Below are positions 23,357-33,850 of a DNA stretch of 64,000 bases, piece after piece. The notes under the pieces were generated by a model that was given only the letters and a program-made list of their open reading frames with translations, had not been told where the DNA came from and made no database searches. This DNA comes from Hydractinia symbiolongicarpus (taxonomy: Eukaryota > Cnidaria > Hydrozoa > Anthoathecata > Hydractiniidae), in assembly GCF_029227915.1 (NCBI RefSeq), contig NC_079882.1, forward strand, positions 18,242,501-18,306,500. The letters are read 5' to 3'. Positions within the stretch are counted from its first letter, which is position 1. Every line of letters begins with the position of its first letter. The position numbers were made by a program, and so were the translations under genes.

Positions 23357-25039
23357 AAGCAAAAATTCTTTAATTACAGGTCTACAACAGTAGAGTTTTA
23401 CGATAATTTTTTTATATTTTTTCACATCCTGCATGCAGTTAATATATTTTGTTAGAAAGCAAAAATAATAATTATTTGTCTCACTAAAAAAAAGTTCTTG
23501 GATACATTTTTTCTCTTGTTTTGAATTATTAAAATAACTATAGCTGTCAAGGTAAAGAGATAATACTTGTTTTTAAAAGATATGCAGCAAGAATTATTTT
23601 CGTGTGTTAAAGTTATACAGAAAGTGATACTTGCGTTGCCTAGAAATTTATATAGCAAGATACACTTAAATGGATCCCGAGGTACTTTTACAAGTTGGAC
23701 TTACCTGAAAGATTTTCACAAGTTATTCCCAATGACATATTGACTTTTTGTTAAAAGTTCATGTAACCCCAGATATCGTTTTTTAAATATTAAATTTAAA
23801 AGAATTTATTTCAACAAACAGGTTGTAAAAATTACTGATCTATAACCTGTTGACCTAGGCGGGTATTATGCTCAAGTGAGTATTGCCAGCCTTGCTCTCA
23901 ACAATCCTTGGGGACGAGGTTGCCTAAGTTACTCAGTAGATGGATATTTTTTTTTATTAAAAAATATTAAAAAATCAATAGAAAAGAATACTACTTTAAT
24001 TTATCCCACGGAGGGAAGCAGAATTTACTGTCTAATTAAAGTTTGTTTTTATGATATTCTTCCACTACGTAGTCTAGTAAATTAAACTCATCATATTTCC
24101 CTTTTGGTATAGTGCCCTAAAATAAGCAAGGTTACAAAAGCAGGACATACATCGAAGCACGAAAGCAGAAAAGAGAGACAGGTATCCTGTCTAACATCAA
24201 CGCTGCTCTGTACCTCCGTGATTAGACCTTTTAAAAGCATACATCATACATTAATGTCCAACGAAACTCTCCTAATTCGCAATTTTTAGGGTCGACTAAT
24301 AACTGCTGTGGCTATATTCGCACTTATTAGAATACTGTAGCAGCTTCTACATTTTTAAACTTAACAAAACACAAAAAATGCTTTAGCTACCTCCTAAATA
24401 AAAAACATTATTTTTACTGGAGATAAGCAAAGAAAAATAAGAAATAAAATAATAATAGTTAATTGCGTAAACATTTAAGTTCAACGTAGAAAAAACGGCA
24501 TTTTATTAAACATATTTTAGCGTTTTCTGCAATGATTTAATCAAACTACATTGGTGATAACTGTTTTTAATGATGCAGTTGAAGCGTAAAACTAACTGTT
24601 TCTTTTGCTAGGAGTTTGTTGTTCGTGCATTGCCGTAGGAGGCAACTGAACTATGCTGTGGAAAAACAAATACTTTTTTCCGTTGTTATATCTTCGGCTA
24701 TTTTTTACACTTCTGATCGCACAAGACCTAGGGACTTTTTATGTGCGATTTTACCACGTCAAGTAATTGCCGACGCAAAGATACATGTTTTGAAAATATG
24801 TTGGTAATTACCTCAGCAAATGTGAGTGCCGTCTCAAACTACAAAGGTTGTAACCGCCCTTAATCCTACTTGTGCTGGGGAACAAGGAAGGATGATGCAG
24901 CCCCCTCTCCCCCCCCCCCTTCAACCTTTTCTATAACTTTTTATGGGCTCATAGTCACACCTTGATATTTTGTTACTCATATTTGCCTTCCAAAATATAT
25001 CCTTTTGAAATAAAAACCATGCAAAAATGTGTGACATGT
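23357..25039. other. Intergenic, no clear gene
   Basis: Contains a partial inverted copy of repeat B (23665-23790: ggatcccgaggtac through aagttcatgtaacccc). A short C-rich run lies near 24900-24920. No exon or RNA gene was supported. The small open frames at 23876 and 24616 look incidental. Confidence 0.5.
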
Positions 25040-25560
25040 TGAATGATCAGTAAATTGCGTCTCAAATAAAAGTCCTCTGAAATAAAAATCATGCACATTT
25101 TATTTTTTGTTTGATTGTCAGCTATGTGAGAACATATGCAGAATTATTTCTATTTTTTTAAAAAAAATAATCGTTCGTAAAGAACTTTATGCGGAATGAT
25201 TTTAACTTTTTTTTAGAAAAATAATTGTTCGTAGAGAGCTTTTGTTTCACTTTGCTGCGCGAAGGTATATGTTCCGGCTATGCAGTCAGCAATAATTAAA
25301 GCGCTACTGAAATAATACGTAACAGGGTCACATGCCACTAAAAAAGACTGGAGCTAGAATAAAAATTTTTAACGAAGAAGGTCGAAGGTAACCAAGATGG
25401 CGGTCGAGCGACAAGAAAAAATAAATATTTAAAAAGCTATATCTGGAGTTACATGAAATTTTAACAAAAAGTAAATATATTATTTCACATTTCTCATCCA
25501 AATCTTTCAGATGAGTATAACTAGTAATAGTACCTCGGGATCTCTTTAAAATATATAATA
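25040..25560 (+). repeat. Dispersed repeat B, copy 2
   Basis: Similar to 6985-7495 throughout, in the same orientation. It includes an aagatggcgg-type word near 25395 and ends near tacctcgggatc. Confidence 0.6.
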
Positions 25561-26127
25561 GAAAAAACAGGAAAAATTATTTTTAAAAAAAAATTTAGTG
25601 TTTTTTAATGTCTTATATGAAAATCAACTTCTAAGTGCAAAATCCTTTTACAGACTATAGTTTAGTTGACAATATTTTAAAGTCATTCGCAGCATTAAAA
25701 TTATATATTTAAAAACAGTTCAGGCTGTTCAACAGCAACTCTACTTTTAATGACACTCATGTTCTTCCTGAAATCCAGCCAAAGACTGATTTCAATTTTA
25801 ATTCTTTTTGTCATAACTCTGAAGATGGTTGGTGTTGCTTATTTTACACTTTTGCAACTCTAAACAGAAAGGCTTTTTTGCCAAATTTCTTGTTGACCAA
25901 GAAAAGTGTGAACCTGTTTTTTGAAGCACCTCCTGTTTGGTGATTGTGGTAGTTTTTTGCCAAAAGGAATATTGAGCCAATAAACAAATATGGCATCAAT
26001 TTTGATGAGTAGATTATTCAGTGAATATTCCTTCTCTTTTCTAAAAAAAGGCATGGACACATTTTAATCATTTTCCAGTTTTCTCAATCTACTTGGGTGG
26101 CACAAACCCATGCCAAGGAGCAGTAGC
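25561..26127. other. Unassigned stretch with overlapping minus-strand open frames
   Basis: Between 25798 and 26060 two overlapping minus-strand frames of 60-66 codons look like one frameshifted peptide (words such as FVYWLNIPFGK). I do not recognise it, and neither splice borders nor a start context are convincing. Confidence 0.3.
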
Positions 26128-27097
26128 AGGGGTCTCAGGGCAAAAGCACAGATTTTATTTATGATTTTATGCCAATTTACACCCTATTTTTATGCTATTT
26201 TATGCCCTTCACTTCTAATTTCATGCCAATTTTATGCCAATGCCTAATTTTGATAACCGTATGGTTCGAAGGTCCTTACTAATTTCTCACAGATTTGACA
26301 TATCTACAAAAACTGGATAACCCTTGGTAAACACATAAAAAGTGCTTTGAATTTGCTTTGTCAGTCTATTCTGTTAGCACCATAGCTCATTCCTTAACAA
26401 TGGTTGAATCAATCAAGTCTAAGGGTTTCCCTCTAAAATTTGTTTCTGAATTCCGTGTCTTAAGCCTCTCTTTCTTATGACTATGCCATCAGTGATCTCA
26501 GAGCCAGATCAATAAGTCTAACGGTTTGTCTCTCAAATTTGTTTCAGAAATCATGACATTTTACTCTAGATACTCTCACTAAGATAACAAAACGATTATT
26601 ACCAAACATGTTTTAGAGAACACCCTTTGAACTGTTGAAGGAAAACTTATTTTGACCCAAAATCCATGACACTTTACATGTGATTTTACTTGAGAAAAAC
26701 CACTGTCGTCAATTTTGAATACTTTAACACAAATTTTATAATTAACTGAAAATTTATCATTTTTACCTAAACTGAGCCAAGGATAGCTTTGTTCCCACTC
26801 TGGACGGTGTTCAATCACTATTGTAATTACTAAAACCTTAAAAAAGTTGTTCTTTTCTCTTTTGGACTTAAACAGTTGCTACATAAAACTCTGGGAAATG
26901 TCATAAGAATAATAAAAGCTGAGTAAAGAGCAAACAAAATTAATAAAAATAACTGCGTAAACAAAACTTTGGAGAACACGTACAAAAATTATGATTTTTA
27001 TGCCAACAAATCAATTTTATGCTAATTTTATGATTTTTGAGAACAAATAGCTTATTCTATGTTTTTATATGATTTTATGCAGGCTGGGACCCCTGCA
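26128..27097 (-). mobile_element. hAT-like element remnant
   Basis: The ends are caggggtctcag on the left and ctgggacccctg on the right, an inverted CAGGGGTCYCAG of the hAT type. The flanking cagtag occurs on both sides (hAT elements give 8 bp, so this is a partial match). The subterminal regions repeat tttatgcc and attttatg. A zinc-finger remnant lies inside on the minus strand. No transposase core is visible. Confidence 0.55.
26583..26818 (-). pseudogene. BED/TTF-like finger remnant of a hAT-type transposase
   Basis: The minus strand reads RPEWEQSYPWLSLGKND, then YKICVKVFKIDDSGFSQV and KSHVKCHG. This resembles the N-terminal zinc-finger leader of some hAT-like transposases (a PEW..YPWL block, then C..C, SQV, H.K.H). 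One of the expected Cys pair is missing and the frame stops early. The position inside a hAT-like TIR pair supports the reading. Confidence 0.5.
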
Positions 27098-27239
27098 GTA
27101 GTTTAAATATGGAATTACAAGAGCAAGGTTTTTTTGTGAGGTGTTAAACAAGATGCAATGGTTCTAATTTTAGATTATTTAATTAGTATTTTTCTTTTTA
27201 TGTTCTTAATGTGCTTTTCCCATTGCATTTTTTATCAAA

Positions 27240-27974
27240 TATTTCCCTGAGATATTTAACTTTTTCACTCCTCTTCAAAGGAATACCCATATAGTTGATA
27301 GTTTTGTTCTCAACTTTTTTAACTGGCTGTGGTTTCGGAAAAAGATTGTTTCAATTTTGTCCCTATTATTAGTCATTTTGCTATTATTAAGCCAGAGGTC
27401 GAAAGTCGACCTTGGAGACAAGGGTATATATCCAAGTTTTTTATGGGATGAAATAATTATTGTATCATCTGCATATAGATGGTGGTAGTTTCAATTGATG
27501 ACAGGTTTCAAACCATCAATATACAAATAAGAAGCAGGGCCCCCAACACAGATCCCTGTGGCACCCCAAATGCGTCTTCATGAAGCTGATCTGATCTTGT
27601 GTTGTTTATAAGTCACCTGCATTCGGCCCGTTAAGTAAGACTTGAACCAGTCAAAGGCAGCATCTCTGATGTTAAAATACCATAGCTTTTTTAACAACAT
27701 TGATCAACAGTGTCAAAAGCTTTTTTAAACAAACAAAGTTTAGTTGGTCGAGCTCAGTAAAAATAAAATCAGTGACAAAACTACTGCAGTTTTTGTTGAC
27801 TGTCTGTCAATTAGGAAGTTGTGCTCAGAAATAAAATGAGAAATTTGCTCATGCACTACTTTTTCAAAAATTTCCTTAGGAATTGGCAGAATATGGATAG
27901 GTCAATAACTAGTAGGGTGTGTTTTATTCCCACTTTCAAATATAGGCGAAACCCTTTTAGTCTTCCAACATTAA
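27240..27974 (-). pseudogene. LINE reverse transcriptase remnant, 3' part
   Basis: On the minus strand, frame-shifted RT motifs appear in order: FESGNKTHP, EKVVHEQISHFISEHNFL, a KAFDTVDQ motif A, GVPQGSVLG motif B (about 27550-27580) and YMQMIQ/YADDT-like motif C near 27470. These are typical of jockey/CR1-like LINEs. The copy carries many stops and frameshifts. Its right edge is the TTAA (27971-27974) where a Kolobok-like element entered. Confidence 0.7.
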
Positions 27975-28332
27975 AGGTTTCCTCCGACATTATAACAAGT
28001 TAATCTTAATTGAAAGAAACCATTAAAACATAGAAAAAAGTATTATTTAATGAGTTACTTACAAAATAAAAGCATAAACACGATTTACTTATTCCATGTT
28101 TTCATAAAACCTTGTGCTTCCACCGCCATTATTGCAGCATTAAAAACACGCTTCAAAATCTTGAAAAAAACATCAGGATACCTCCTGATGTCACAAGAGC
28201 CAAAACCACACACTGTCTCGCAGCATGAAAAAGACGAAGCGAGATTTCTATATGAAATTAATTATTAAGAAGTTGTTCCGCTATCACAATTCTAATTAGC
28301 TTTAAAAATATTTTCTTTTTCATATTGTAAAC

Positions 28333-28530
28333 ATGGTTTGGTGTGCAGCAGTAGGATGTACAAAGTTACAGAGCAAAAAATCAAAACTTATCTTTTTTTA
28401 AGCTGCCAAAGGATAAAAAGCTTGCTGCAGAATGAAAAGCAAAAAAAAGCAGGAAGATCTTCCTCAGCTAGTTTTTCTATGCGAAAATCATTTTGAAGGG
28501 CACTGTTTTGATCCGTCGATTGAGATGATC
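28333..28530 (+). pseudogene. THAP domain remnant
   Basis: The ATG at 28333 opens VWCAAVGCTKLQSKKS (the C-x4-C of a THAP finger), followed after a frame change by FFKLPKDKK, and after another by LCENHFEGHCFDPS, which supplies the C and H ligands and the C-terminal FDPS-like block. THAP is the DNA-binding domain of Kolobok and P-type transposases. At least two frameshifts and a stop are present. Confidence 0.7.
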
Positions 28531-29312
28531 TCCAGCCCTTAAAATTAGAATTTTTTTACGTCTGCAATAAAACTGCCAACGTGAGATGCATTTCAGCTGC
28601 TTTGCGTCAGCATTATTTTTTGCAATGAAATTTTTTCAGCTGGCAATAACTTTCGTCATTCACTTTTTATTAGGGCTAGACCTCTCATAATTTGATGCAT
28701 TGATCTCCTAAAGCGATGACAAATGGGAATGGAGTACAAGTCTTATTGACATACCTTCCTACCTTTGTTAGGTTAATAGTTCACTGCCAACTTGCTTTTA
28801 TGTTTCCAGATGATTAGGTTGTATATCGCAGAAGTCGCTGGTGACATGCTTCGAAAATGCTTGTCACCGGCACAGTTTAACATGAAGCAAAACTGTACAG
28901 GAGACTCAATTGTTAGAGGCTTCGCAGAACATCTCTCCTAACAAAACCGAGGGCAGGGCTGACTTGCCTGTTGTGTCATGTGGGATAAAGAACTGCTGGA
29001 CTTCTTTTCAATACGATATACAATTTTTTCGATTATTATTACGAATCGAACGGTACCACAATATTTTAGTAACCTGAGTGATTTTAGTTAGTGGTAATGG
29101 CTTAACTTACTACAAAATCAAATGTAATTATTTTGTAGCCGCAATGAGTGGGAGAAGCTCAAACAAAATCAAAATTATTGTTATTTAAATATTTCACAAC
29201 AAAATTACGTCGGCAATTTTTTTGCCGACACAACTATAGTTTCTTCGTATTTTGCGTCGGCACTTACGTCGGCAGTGAAGAACGCCGACGCTAATTTTAA
29301 GGGCTGGATCTC
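28531..29312. mobile_element. Small TIR element nested in the Kolobok-like element
   Basis: cagcccttaaaattag at the left (about 28535) recurs inverted at the right (ctaattttaagggctg, about 29292). Both ends continue into tracts of gtcggca/tgccgac. There is no coding content. It lies exactly between the THAP and DDE remnants. Confidence 0.5.
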
Positions 29313-29700
29313 AAAAGATTGTCATATTCAAATAAAGAAATTGATGGAGACGGATGACAGATTCAAGCACTTAATCCATCAGTTTTATCCCTGGCATTTG
29401 GCTAAGAATGTATCAAAGAAATTAGTAAAGTTGGCGAAGAAAAAGTGTAGGTTATGTTCTTGAAAGTAATATTTTTAATAAATGTTTTTATATTTACTCT
29501 TGTGTTCTACAATTATACCATGTCAAGATCTAGCACAATGGATACCTTCGATCATCAACTATTTATACTGGTGAATTAGTATGTGTAAAGGTAATGCTTT
29601 GGAGCTTAAGGAAAGAATCCTATCTTGTATGCATCACTGTGTCAATCGTCACACGTTTGCCGCAAAATTACATTTTATAAAATGTATTTTTGTTTTTTTA
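29310..29700 (+). pseudogene. DDE-type transposase remnant
   Basis: The plus strand reads ISKDCHIQIKKLMETD, then QFYPWHLAKNVSKKLVKLAK. After a gap (about 29465-29520, perhaps an intron) it continues AQWIPSIINYLYW and KERILSCMHHCVNRHTF, with one TAG. The D-x-WH..K...KKL and HH..N.H patterns are typical of THAP-linked DDE transposases. The catalytic Asp expected before WH is a Tyr-Pro here, so the copy is inactive. Confidence 0.6.
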
Positions 29701-29734
29701 TTAAACAAATGTTTTGCGTAGAAACTAAATAAAC

Positions 29735-30310
29735 TAGCGAGAAGGCATTGTTGGTTGCGCGGGTTAAATAAAGCTTTTAAGCGATAGAAATTATATTTTA
29801 ACAAATTATATTTTAACAAAGATTGAAACTTTAATTTTAATAGAAATGTTTTTTTAGATTGCATTTTTAAACTTTAAAAACAAAAACGGCAATAGAAATG
29901 TTTTTTTAGATCGCATTTTAAAAGTTTAAAAACGAAAAACGGCGATAGAAATGTTTTTTTAGATTGCATTTTAAAAGTTTAAAAAAGGAAAAACGGCGAT
30001 AGAAATGTTTTTTTAGATCGCATTTTGAAAGTACGAGCTTGTATCAGATATATCAGATAAGTGTATCAGATTAAAATCGTGTTACTATAATTAGTTTCGT
30101 TGTTAAAAAAAATTAAAATTCAATGGCCTTCGCGTTTAATTTATTCTCGCGCAGAGTATTGTTTTTAAACAATGTTTCTTGCTATGCTTTTGTTTTTAAC
30201 ACGAAGCAATTATTTTCACGCAATTTGAAAGGAACTTGGTATCCTATTGTTTTTTTTAATGAAAGCAATTATTTTTGCAAGTTGAGCGTACGCGTACATC
30301 TGGACTGTAC
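29735..30310 (+). repeat. Dispersed repeat C, copy 2, with 50-bp tandem units
   Basis: Three to four tandem units of about 50-55 bp: gatagaaatgtttttttaga followed by tgcattttaaaagttta. They lie near the right end of the Kolobok-like element. The core is homologous to 17720-17965 in inverse orientation. Confidence 0.65.
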
Positions 30311-30366
30311 TGTATGAATAGAACTTAATTAGGTAACATCATTAAAACGTCGGAGGGAACCTTTAA

Positions 30367-30500
30367 GGTACATAACCAGTACATAAAAGATTTGTTGAAA
30401 AGACTTGATAAATAAATACTTATAACTGATGAACCTGCTTTTAGCAGTCACGAACCAATTCCGTCAAAGCCTGTAGCTTTATTAAGTTTGGTAAATGTAA
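30367..30500 (-). pseudogene. LINE reverse transcriptase remnant, 5' part
   Basis: On the minus strand it reads KLNKATGFDGI, then LLKAGSSVISIYLSSLFNKS, the RT fingers block that precedes the part at 27240-27974. The two pieces are contiguous if the Kolobok-like element and one TTAA are left out, giving TGYVP then CWKTKRVSPIFESG in one frame with one stop. Confidence 0.6.
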
Positions 30501-31553
30501 CTTTGCATACACGCGAGTTCTACGACGTCGTGTAACGATCTCATGTCTACATAAAGAAAAATCGCATATCTTTTGTTTACACATGAACTGAATTGCTTTC
30601 TATTGTTATCGTCTTGCTCGAGCCATAACAATAAGATTTGATGAATCCCTTTGCTCTTACAGGTAACATGCATGCTATTGTTTAAGTGTTAGCGATCGCG
30701 AAAGCTATTAAAAGATGGATATTTTTGAAAAAATGAATAAACACGCGTAAAATGTAAAGGTTTTGTGTTTGATTTTTAGCTGGACAGGGTAACAATGGGC
30801 TGTTTCCGCTGTGTTTTTTTAAACCGAAGTTGCAATAAAGGTGTTTTGAAAACTGTGTTATGTCTATCAGATGTCACGATTAATTTTTAATTTTCACAGA
30901 AACTTTTTCCATAAAATATTCAAGGTTTTTTTTTTTTTGCTTAAAGAAGGTAAAAACAGGTTATACTGTATATTTTTGTTTTTAAATGTTACAAAATTTT
31001 CCACAAAGTAAAATCGTTTTAGCTGCATAGAATAACAACTGTTTGTTGTTTGAACTGAAGTTAGGATAGTTTTTTAGAAATGGGTATATATTATGCCGAA
31101 ACATATGTGCGAAACAGTATACCTGTACAAATCACTCAGGCCAGTGTTAACAATAAGCTGTTACCTGTGTTTCTATTTAACAGAAGTTGCACTAATCTTT
31201 TGTTTGAAATGGTATTAAACCTATATGGATGTGCAACATTGTTTACTTGTACTAAGCACTCACCCTGGATTGAAATTTACTTTATAAGTTTTGCCAGAAA
31301 CATTTTGAAGAAATTCGCTAAGATGGCAGTCTTTTTCAGGAGAGGCGTGCAATCGCACGCGCACGCCTTGGCACACGCCTAAATCGTTTCAGGCATGTGA
31401 TTAATCGCACGCCTGAAAAACAAATACTGAGTTTTCAAAATCAACCTTTAAAATCCATTTGTACTGTGTGATGGCAACCCACGAAAGAATTTTTGGAGAC
31501 TCGTCAGACAAAACCTCTGATAGATTTCCATCATGGTCAGACACTTTTAGATC
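30501..31553. other. Intergenic with weak internal duplication
   Basis: A stretch near 30779-30845 (gtaacaatgggctgtt through gaagttgcaataaag) has a diverged copy at about 31138-31200. The 100-codon open frame at 31080-31382 has no recognisable content. A short GC-rich palindrome pair (tttttcagg...gcgtgc) lies at 31329-31425. Confidence 0.4.
31329..31425. repeat. Short inverted repeat rich in GCACGC
   Basis: tttttcagg and gcgtgcaatcgcac at the left recur inverted at the right (gattaatcgcacgcctgaaaaa). It is about 97 bp, a foldback or mini-MITE by shape. It is one of the few CpG-rich spots in the window. Confidence 0.5.
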
Positions 31554-31814
31554 TCAGAAATTATTTAATAGTCCTGGTCCTTTTAATCCATGAGCAAGCC
31601 CATTCATAGCCAACCTGACCATCCTAGCTAATTCATCAACTCTTGACTTAGATAAAAGAGCTACATAGACATAAATCTCTTTTGCCTGGCCCCTTCGTCG
31701 TTGGTAACCAGGTCTTGCACAAGAAATCCAGCCATGCGGTTCTAAACTAATGCGGAGGTGAACGCCGACGGAGCACGGATGAAGCAAGTCTGCAAAACTG
31801 CACATAATAGACAT
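31554..31814 (-). CDS. Unrecognised protein fragment, 86 codons
   Basis: Composition looks coding: HLRISLEPHGWISCARPGY, QRRRGQAKEIYVYVALLS, then DELARMVRLAMNGLAHGL. A single TGA ends it at 31554, but the same frame continues DLKVSDHDGNLSEVLS and KILSWVAITQYKWILKVD to about 31440. This suggests one protein of about 125 residues with a premature stop. I do not recognise the family. The repeat-rich setting favours a transposon-derived piece over a host exon. Confidence 0.4.
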   Translation of the reverse strand: MSIMCSFADLLHPCSVGVHLRISLEPHGWISCARPGYQRRRGQAKEIYVYVALLSKSRVDELARMVRLAMNGLAHGLKGPGLLNNF

Positions 31815-31875
31815 TTTATCATGGATTTAATTGTAGATAATCTCTTCAGGTCCGAATTTAATGGATTTTTTCTTT

Positions 31876-31905
31876 ATGTGGGTTTTGTAAAAACAAAACC
31901 CACAT
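31876..31905. repeat. Perfect 13-bp stem hairpin
   Basis: atgtgggttttgt, a 4-base A loop, then acaaaacccacat. It stands alone in AT-rich DNA. Confidence 0.85.
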
Positions 31906-32206
31906 GCAGTGTAAATTTTTTTAAAGTTTTAAGACACGTAGATAAAATTTTTTTTAGCTTGAAAACAAAGCATATTTTTGCCTATTTGCTTGTGACAACC
32001 TGAAAAGTGAACAATAAATATAAAAATGACAGTATAGTCATGCATACTATTTCGGACATGTAGAAAAGGAAGTTAAGATTGAGAGAGTCGCTATACCAGT
32101 AGACGCTCGATCATCGTGTTTGGGGTTCACGATTTAAAACGTCCCCCACTTTTCTACCGCAAAATGAATGCGCAACAAAAAATAACCTTGGAGCCTGTGC
32201 CCGTGC

Positions 32207-32207
<1 letters not shown>

Positions 32208-32254
<47 letters not shown>
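32208..32254. repeat. (TA)n microsatellite, about 47 bp
   Basis: An uninterrupted TA run directly left of a cluster of CATTTGGTAGAC motifs. Confidence 0.95.
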
Positions 32255-32255
<1 letters not shown>

Positions 32256-32295
32256 TACTAATAGCATCATTTGGTCGCAAAGTCCAAAAATGAAG

Positions 32296-32530
32296 CATTT
32301 GGTAGACAATACATATTTCAAAAAATTTACGTCACTTATAAGTAAATAATTTCGCGCATCACCTCAAAAACTTTCATTTTGCATGGGGTACGTAAAGGTC
32401 TTACCGAGATTAAAAAATACATTGTCATGTCCACCAAATAACGTTGCCTTTCCTAAGAGGCTCATTTGGTAGACACGACCATATATATTATCACTTATAG
32501 CATCATTTGGTAGACATGTCTACCAAATGC
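32296..32530. repeat. Cluster of TGTCYACCAAATG motifs in both orientations
   Basis: Copies lie at about 32299 (catttggtagac), 32429 (tgtccaccaaat), 32463 (catttggtagac) and 32504-32529, where two copies meet head to head as a perfect 26-bp palindrome. The same motif makes up the satellite at 39-42 kb and recurs at 49.2-49.9 kb. Confidence 0.75.
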
Positions 32531-33501
32531 CTCTATAGTAGTAAATGTATATATTTTGCATAAGTTGTGTCAAATTTAAAAAACAGACTTTTTATGTCAA
32601 CCAGGCTTTTTATTGCACATGTCAGCACTTTTTGCATTTTGTCGGCTACCTCATTTAACTTAACAAGATTTAGGTGTTTTACTGTCAAAATTTCAAAACC
32701 TTGCAAGGTTACTATTTAATTAATTAATTAATTAACTAACTTTTTTTTATTTATGTTTTTGTAAATTCGTCTATTTTTGTAGAAAGCTCCCTAAATTGAA
32801 ACACAGGGAACTTATAACATATATGCGTAATTCAAGTTTGATACGTTTTTGTACATTTATTTTAGTCCAAACATGTTCTTTTATGATGTTTCTTGCTAAT
32901 AATAACATTCTTCTATAGTAAGAAATTTTTGTTATTTTTAAAATTGTGTTTGTGTTTTACTTTAGAGAGCAAGTTTATTCTTGTAGCTAATGAAAAGAGG
33001 CGTGGAAAGGGGTCAGTTTAAAGATGAATATTAAGGAATTCCATGATAATTCACCGGCTCTTTTACTTATCCATCCAGAAAAATACATTTTTTTTTGAGT
33101 TCTCAAAATTCTCGAGCAAACATAACTAACTGCTTGACTTTTCAGCCTTATCGTGTGAATATGAATCAAATTATCATAATAAAATCACATTTGAACACCT
33201 TTAAGCCATTTTTGGCATTTTTTGTTACTAAGAAAGAATTGTAATCTGAAGAAGAATATTAATACCATTTTAAAAAAATTGAAACATGAGGAATTACAGC
33301 GTGTTTTTTTGTGTTTGCTTGTGGAGTTACTTTTTTTAACTTTTGGAGCAAAAAGAAATTTCAATTTTGCTGGTATAAGTAATAGAATACAAATGTCTCA
33401 TTATTTTGTATTGTAGCAATAACAAGAGGAATATGCAATTATTCTTTATTAGTGACTAAATTCAAAAACTTACTCGGCAAAAACTGACTAAAATAAAAAA
33501 T
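32531..33501. other. Intergenic, nothing recognised
   Basis: AT-rich sequence with a short (TTAA)n stretch at about 32716-32736. The open frames at 32987 and 33222 show no recognisable content. Confidence 0.5.
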
Positions 33502-33541
33502 TTAGTCGGCAAAAAGTGACTTTTTATTTTTGCCGACTAAT
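33502..33541. repeat. Hairpin with TTAGTCGGCAAAAA arms
   Basis: ttagtcggcaaaaa and its inverse tttttgccgactaa surround a short spacer. Related gtcggca words occur upstream at 33474 and in the element nested in the Kolobok-like transposon (about 29208-29290). Confidence 0.75.
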
Positions 33542-33630
33542 GTTTTTCCAACTTTTTTGTTCCTGATAAGGTACCCTTGGTTGAACCTTTATCGTAATAA
33601 TGTTCTTAGTGGAAAATATTTCACTCTTAC

Positions 33631-33850
33631 AAAATAAAATGGAAACGTTAAAATGTTTTTCTTTGTGTTTGTAAGCCATCAGCCGAATTAAGCTTGTGGA
33701 ATCAGCGCCAAAAGATTGTAAAACTTCATAGTAATCCCTAAGATTAGCAAAGATCACTGGTGCAAAAGTTCCACTAATTAGAGGTATCCCCGTTTTAGAA
33801 AGTATATTATTTTCAGGACATTTTTTTGTTAAATCATTAAGTTCCCAACT
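33631..33850 (-). CDS. Candidate internal exon, unrecognised
   Basis: On the minus strand an AG acceptor at 33851 and a GTAAGAG donor after 33631 enclose a 220-nt open stretch. It reads SWELNDLTKKCPENNILSKT, then GIPLISGTFAPVIFANLRDY and YEVLQSFGADSTSLIRLMAY. Composition is convincingly coding and both borders fit consensus. I do not recognise the protein. No partner exon was found nearby, so it could be a host exon or a spliced transposon gene. Confidence 0.4.

Larger units (their letters stand above)
27975..30362 (+). mobile_element. Kolobok-like DNA transposon, TTAA target duplication
   Basis: The left end AGGTTTCCTCCGAC matches the right end inverted (gtcggagggaacct), and both are flanked by TTAA (27971-27974, 30363-30366). 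TTAA duplications with termini starting AGG and a THAP-bearing transposase are the known signature of Kolobok. The 2388-bp element contains a THAP remnant and a DDE-type remnant in the same orientation. A smaller TIR insertion separates them, and tandem repeats lie near the right end. The transposase is broken, so the copy is inactive. Confidence 0.7.

Noticed and set aside
23876-24807. Small open frames of 63-69 codons
   Set aside because: No recognisable domains, splice signals or coding-like composition. Frames this short are expected by chance in AT-rich DNA of this length.
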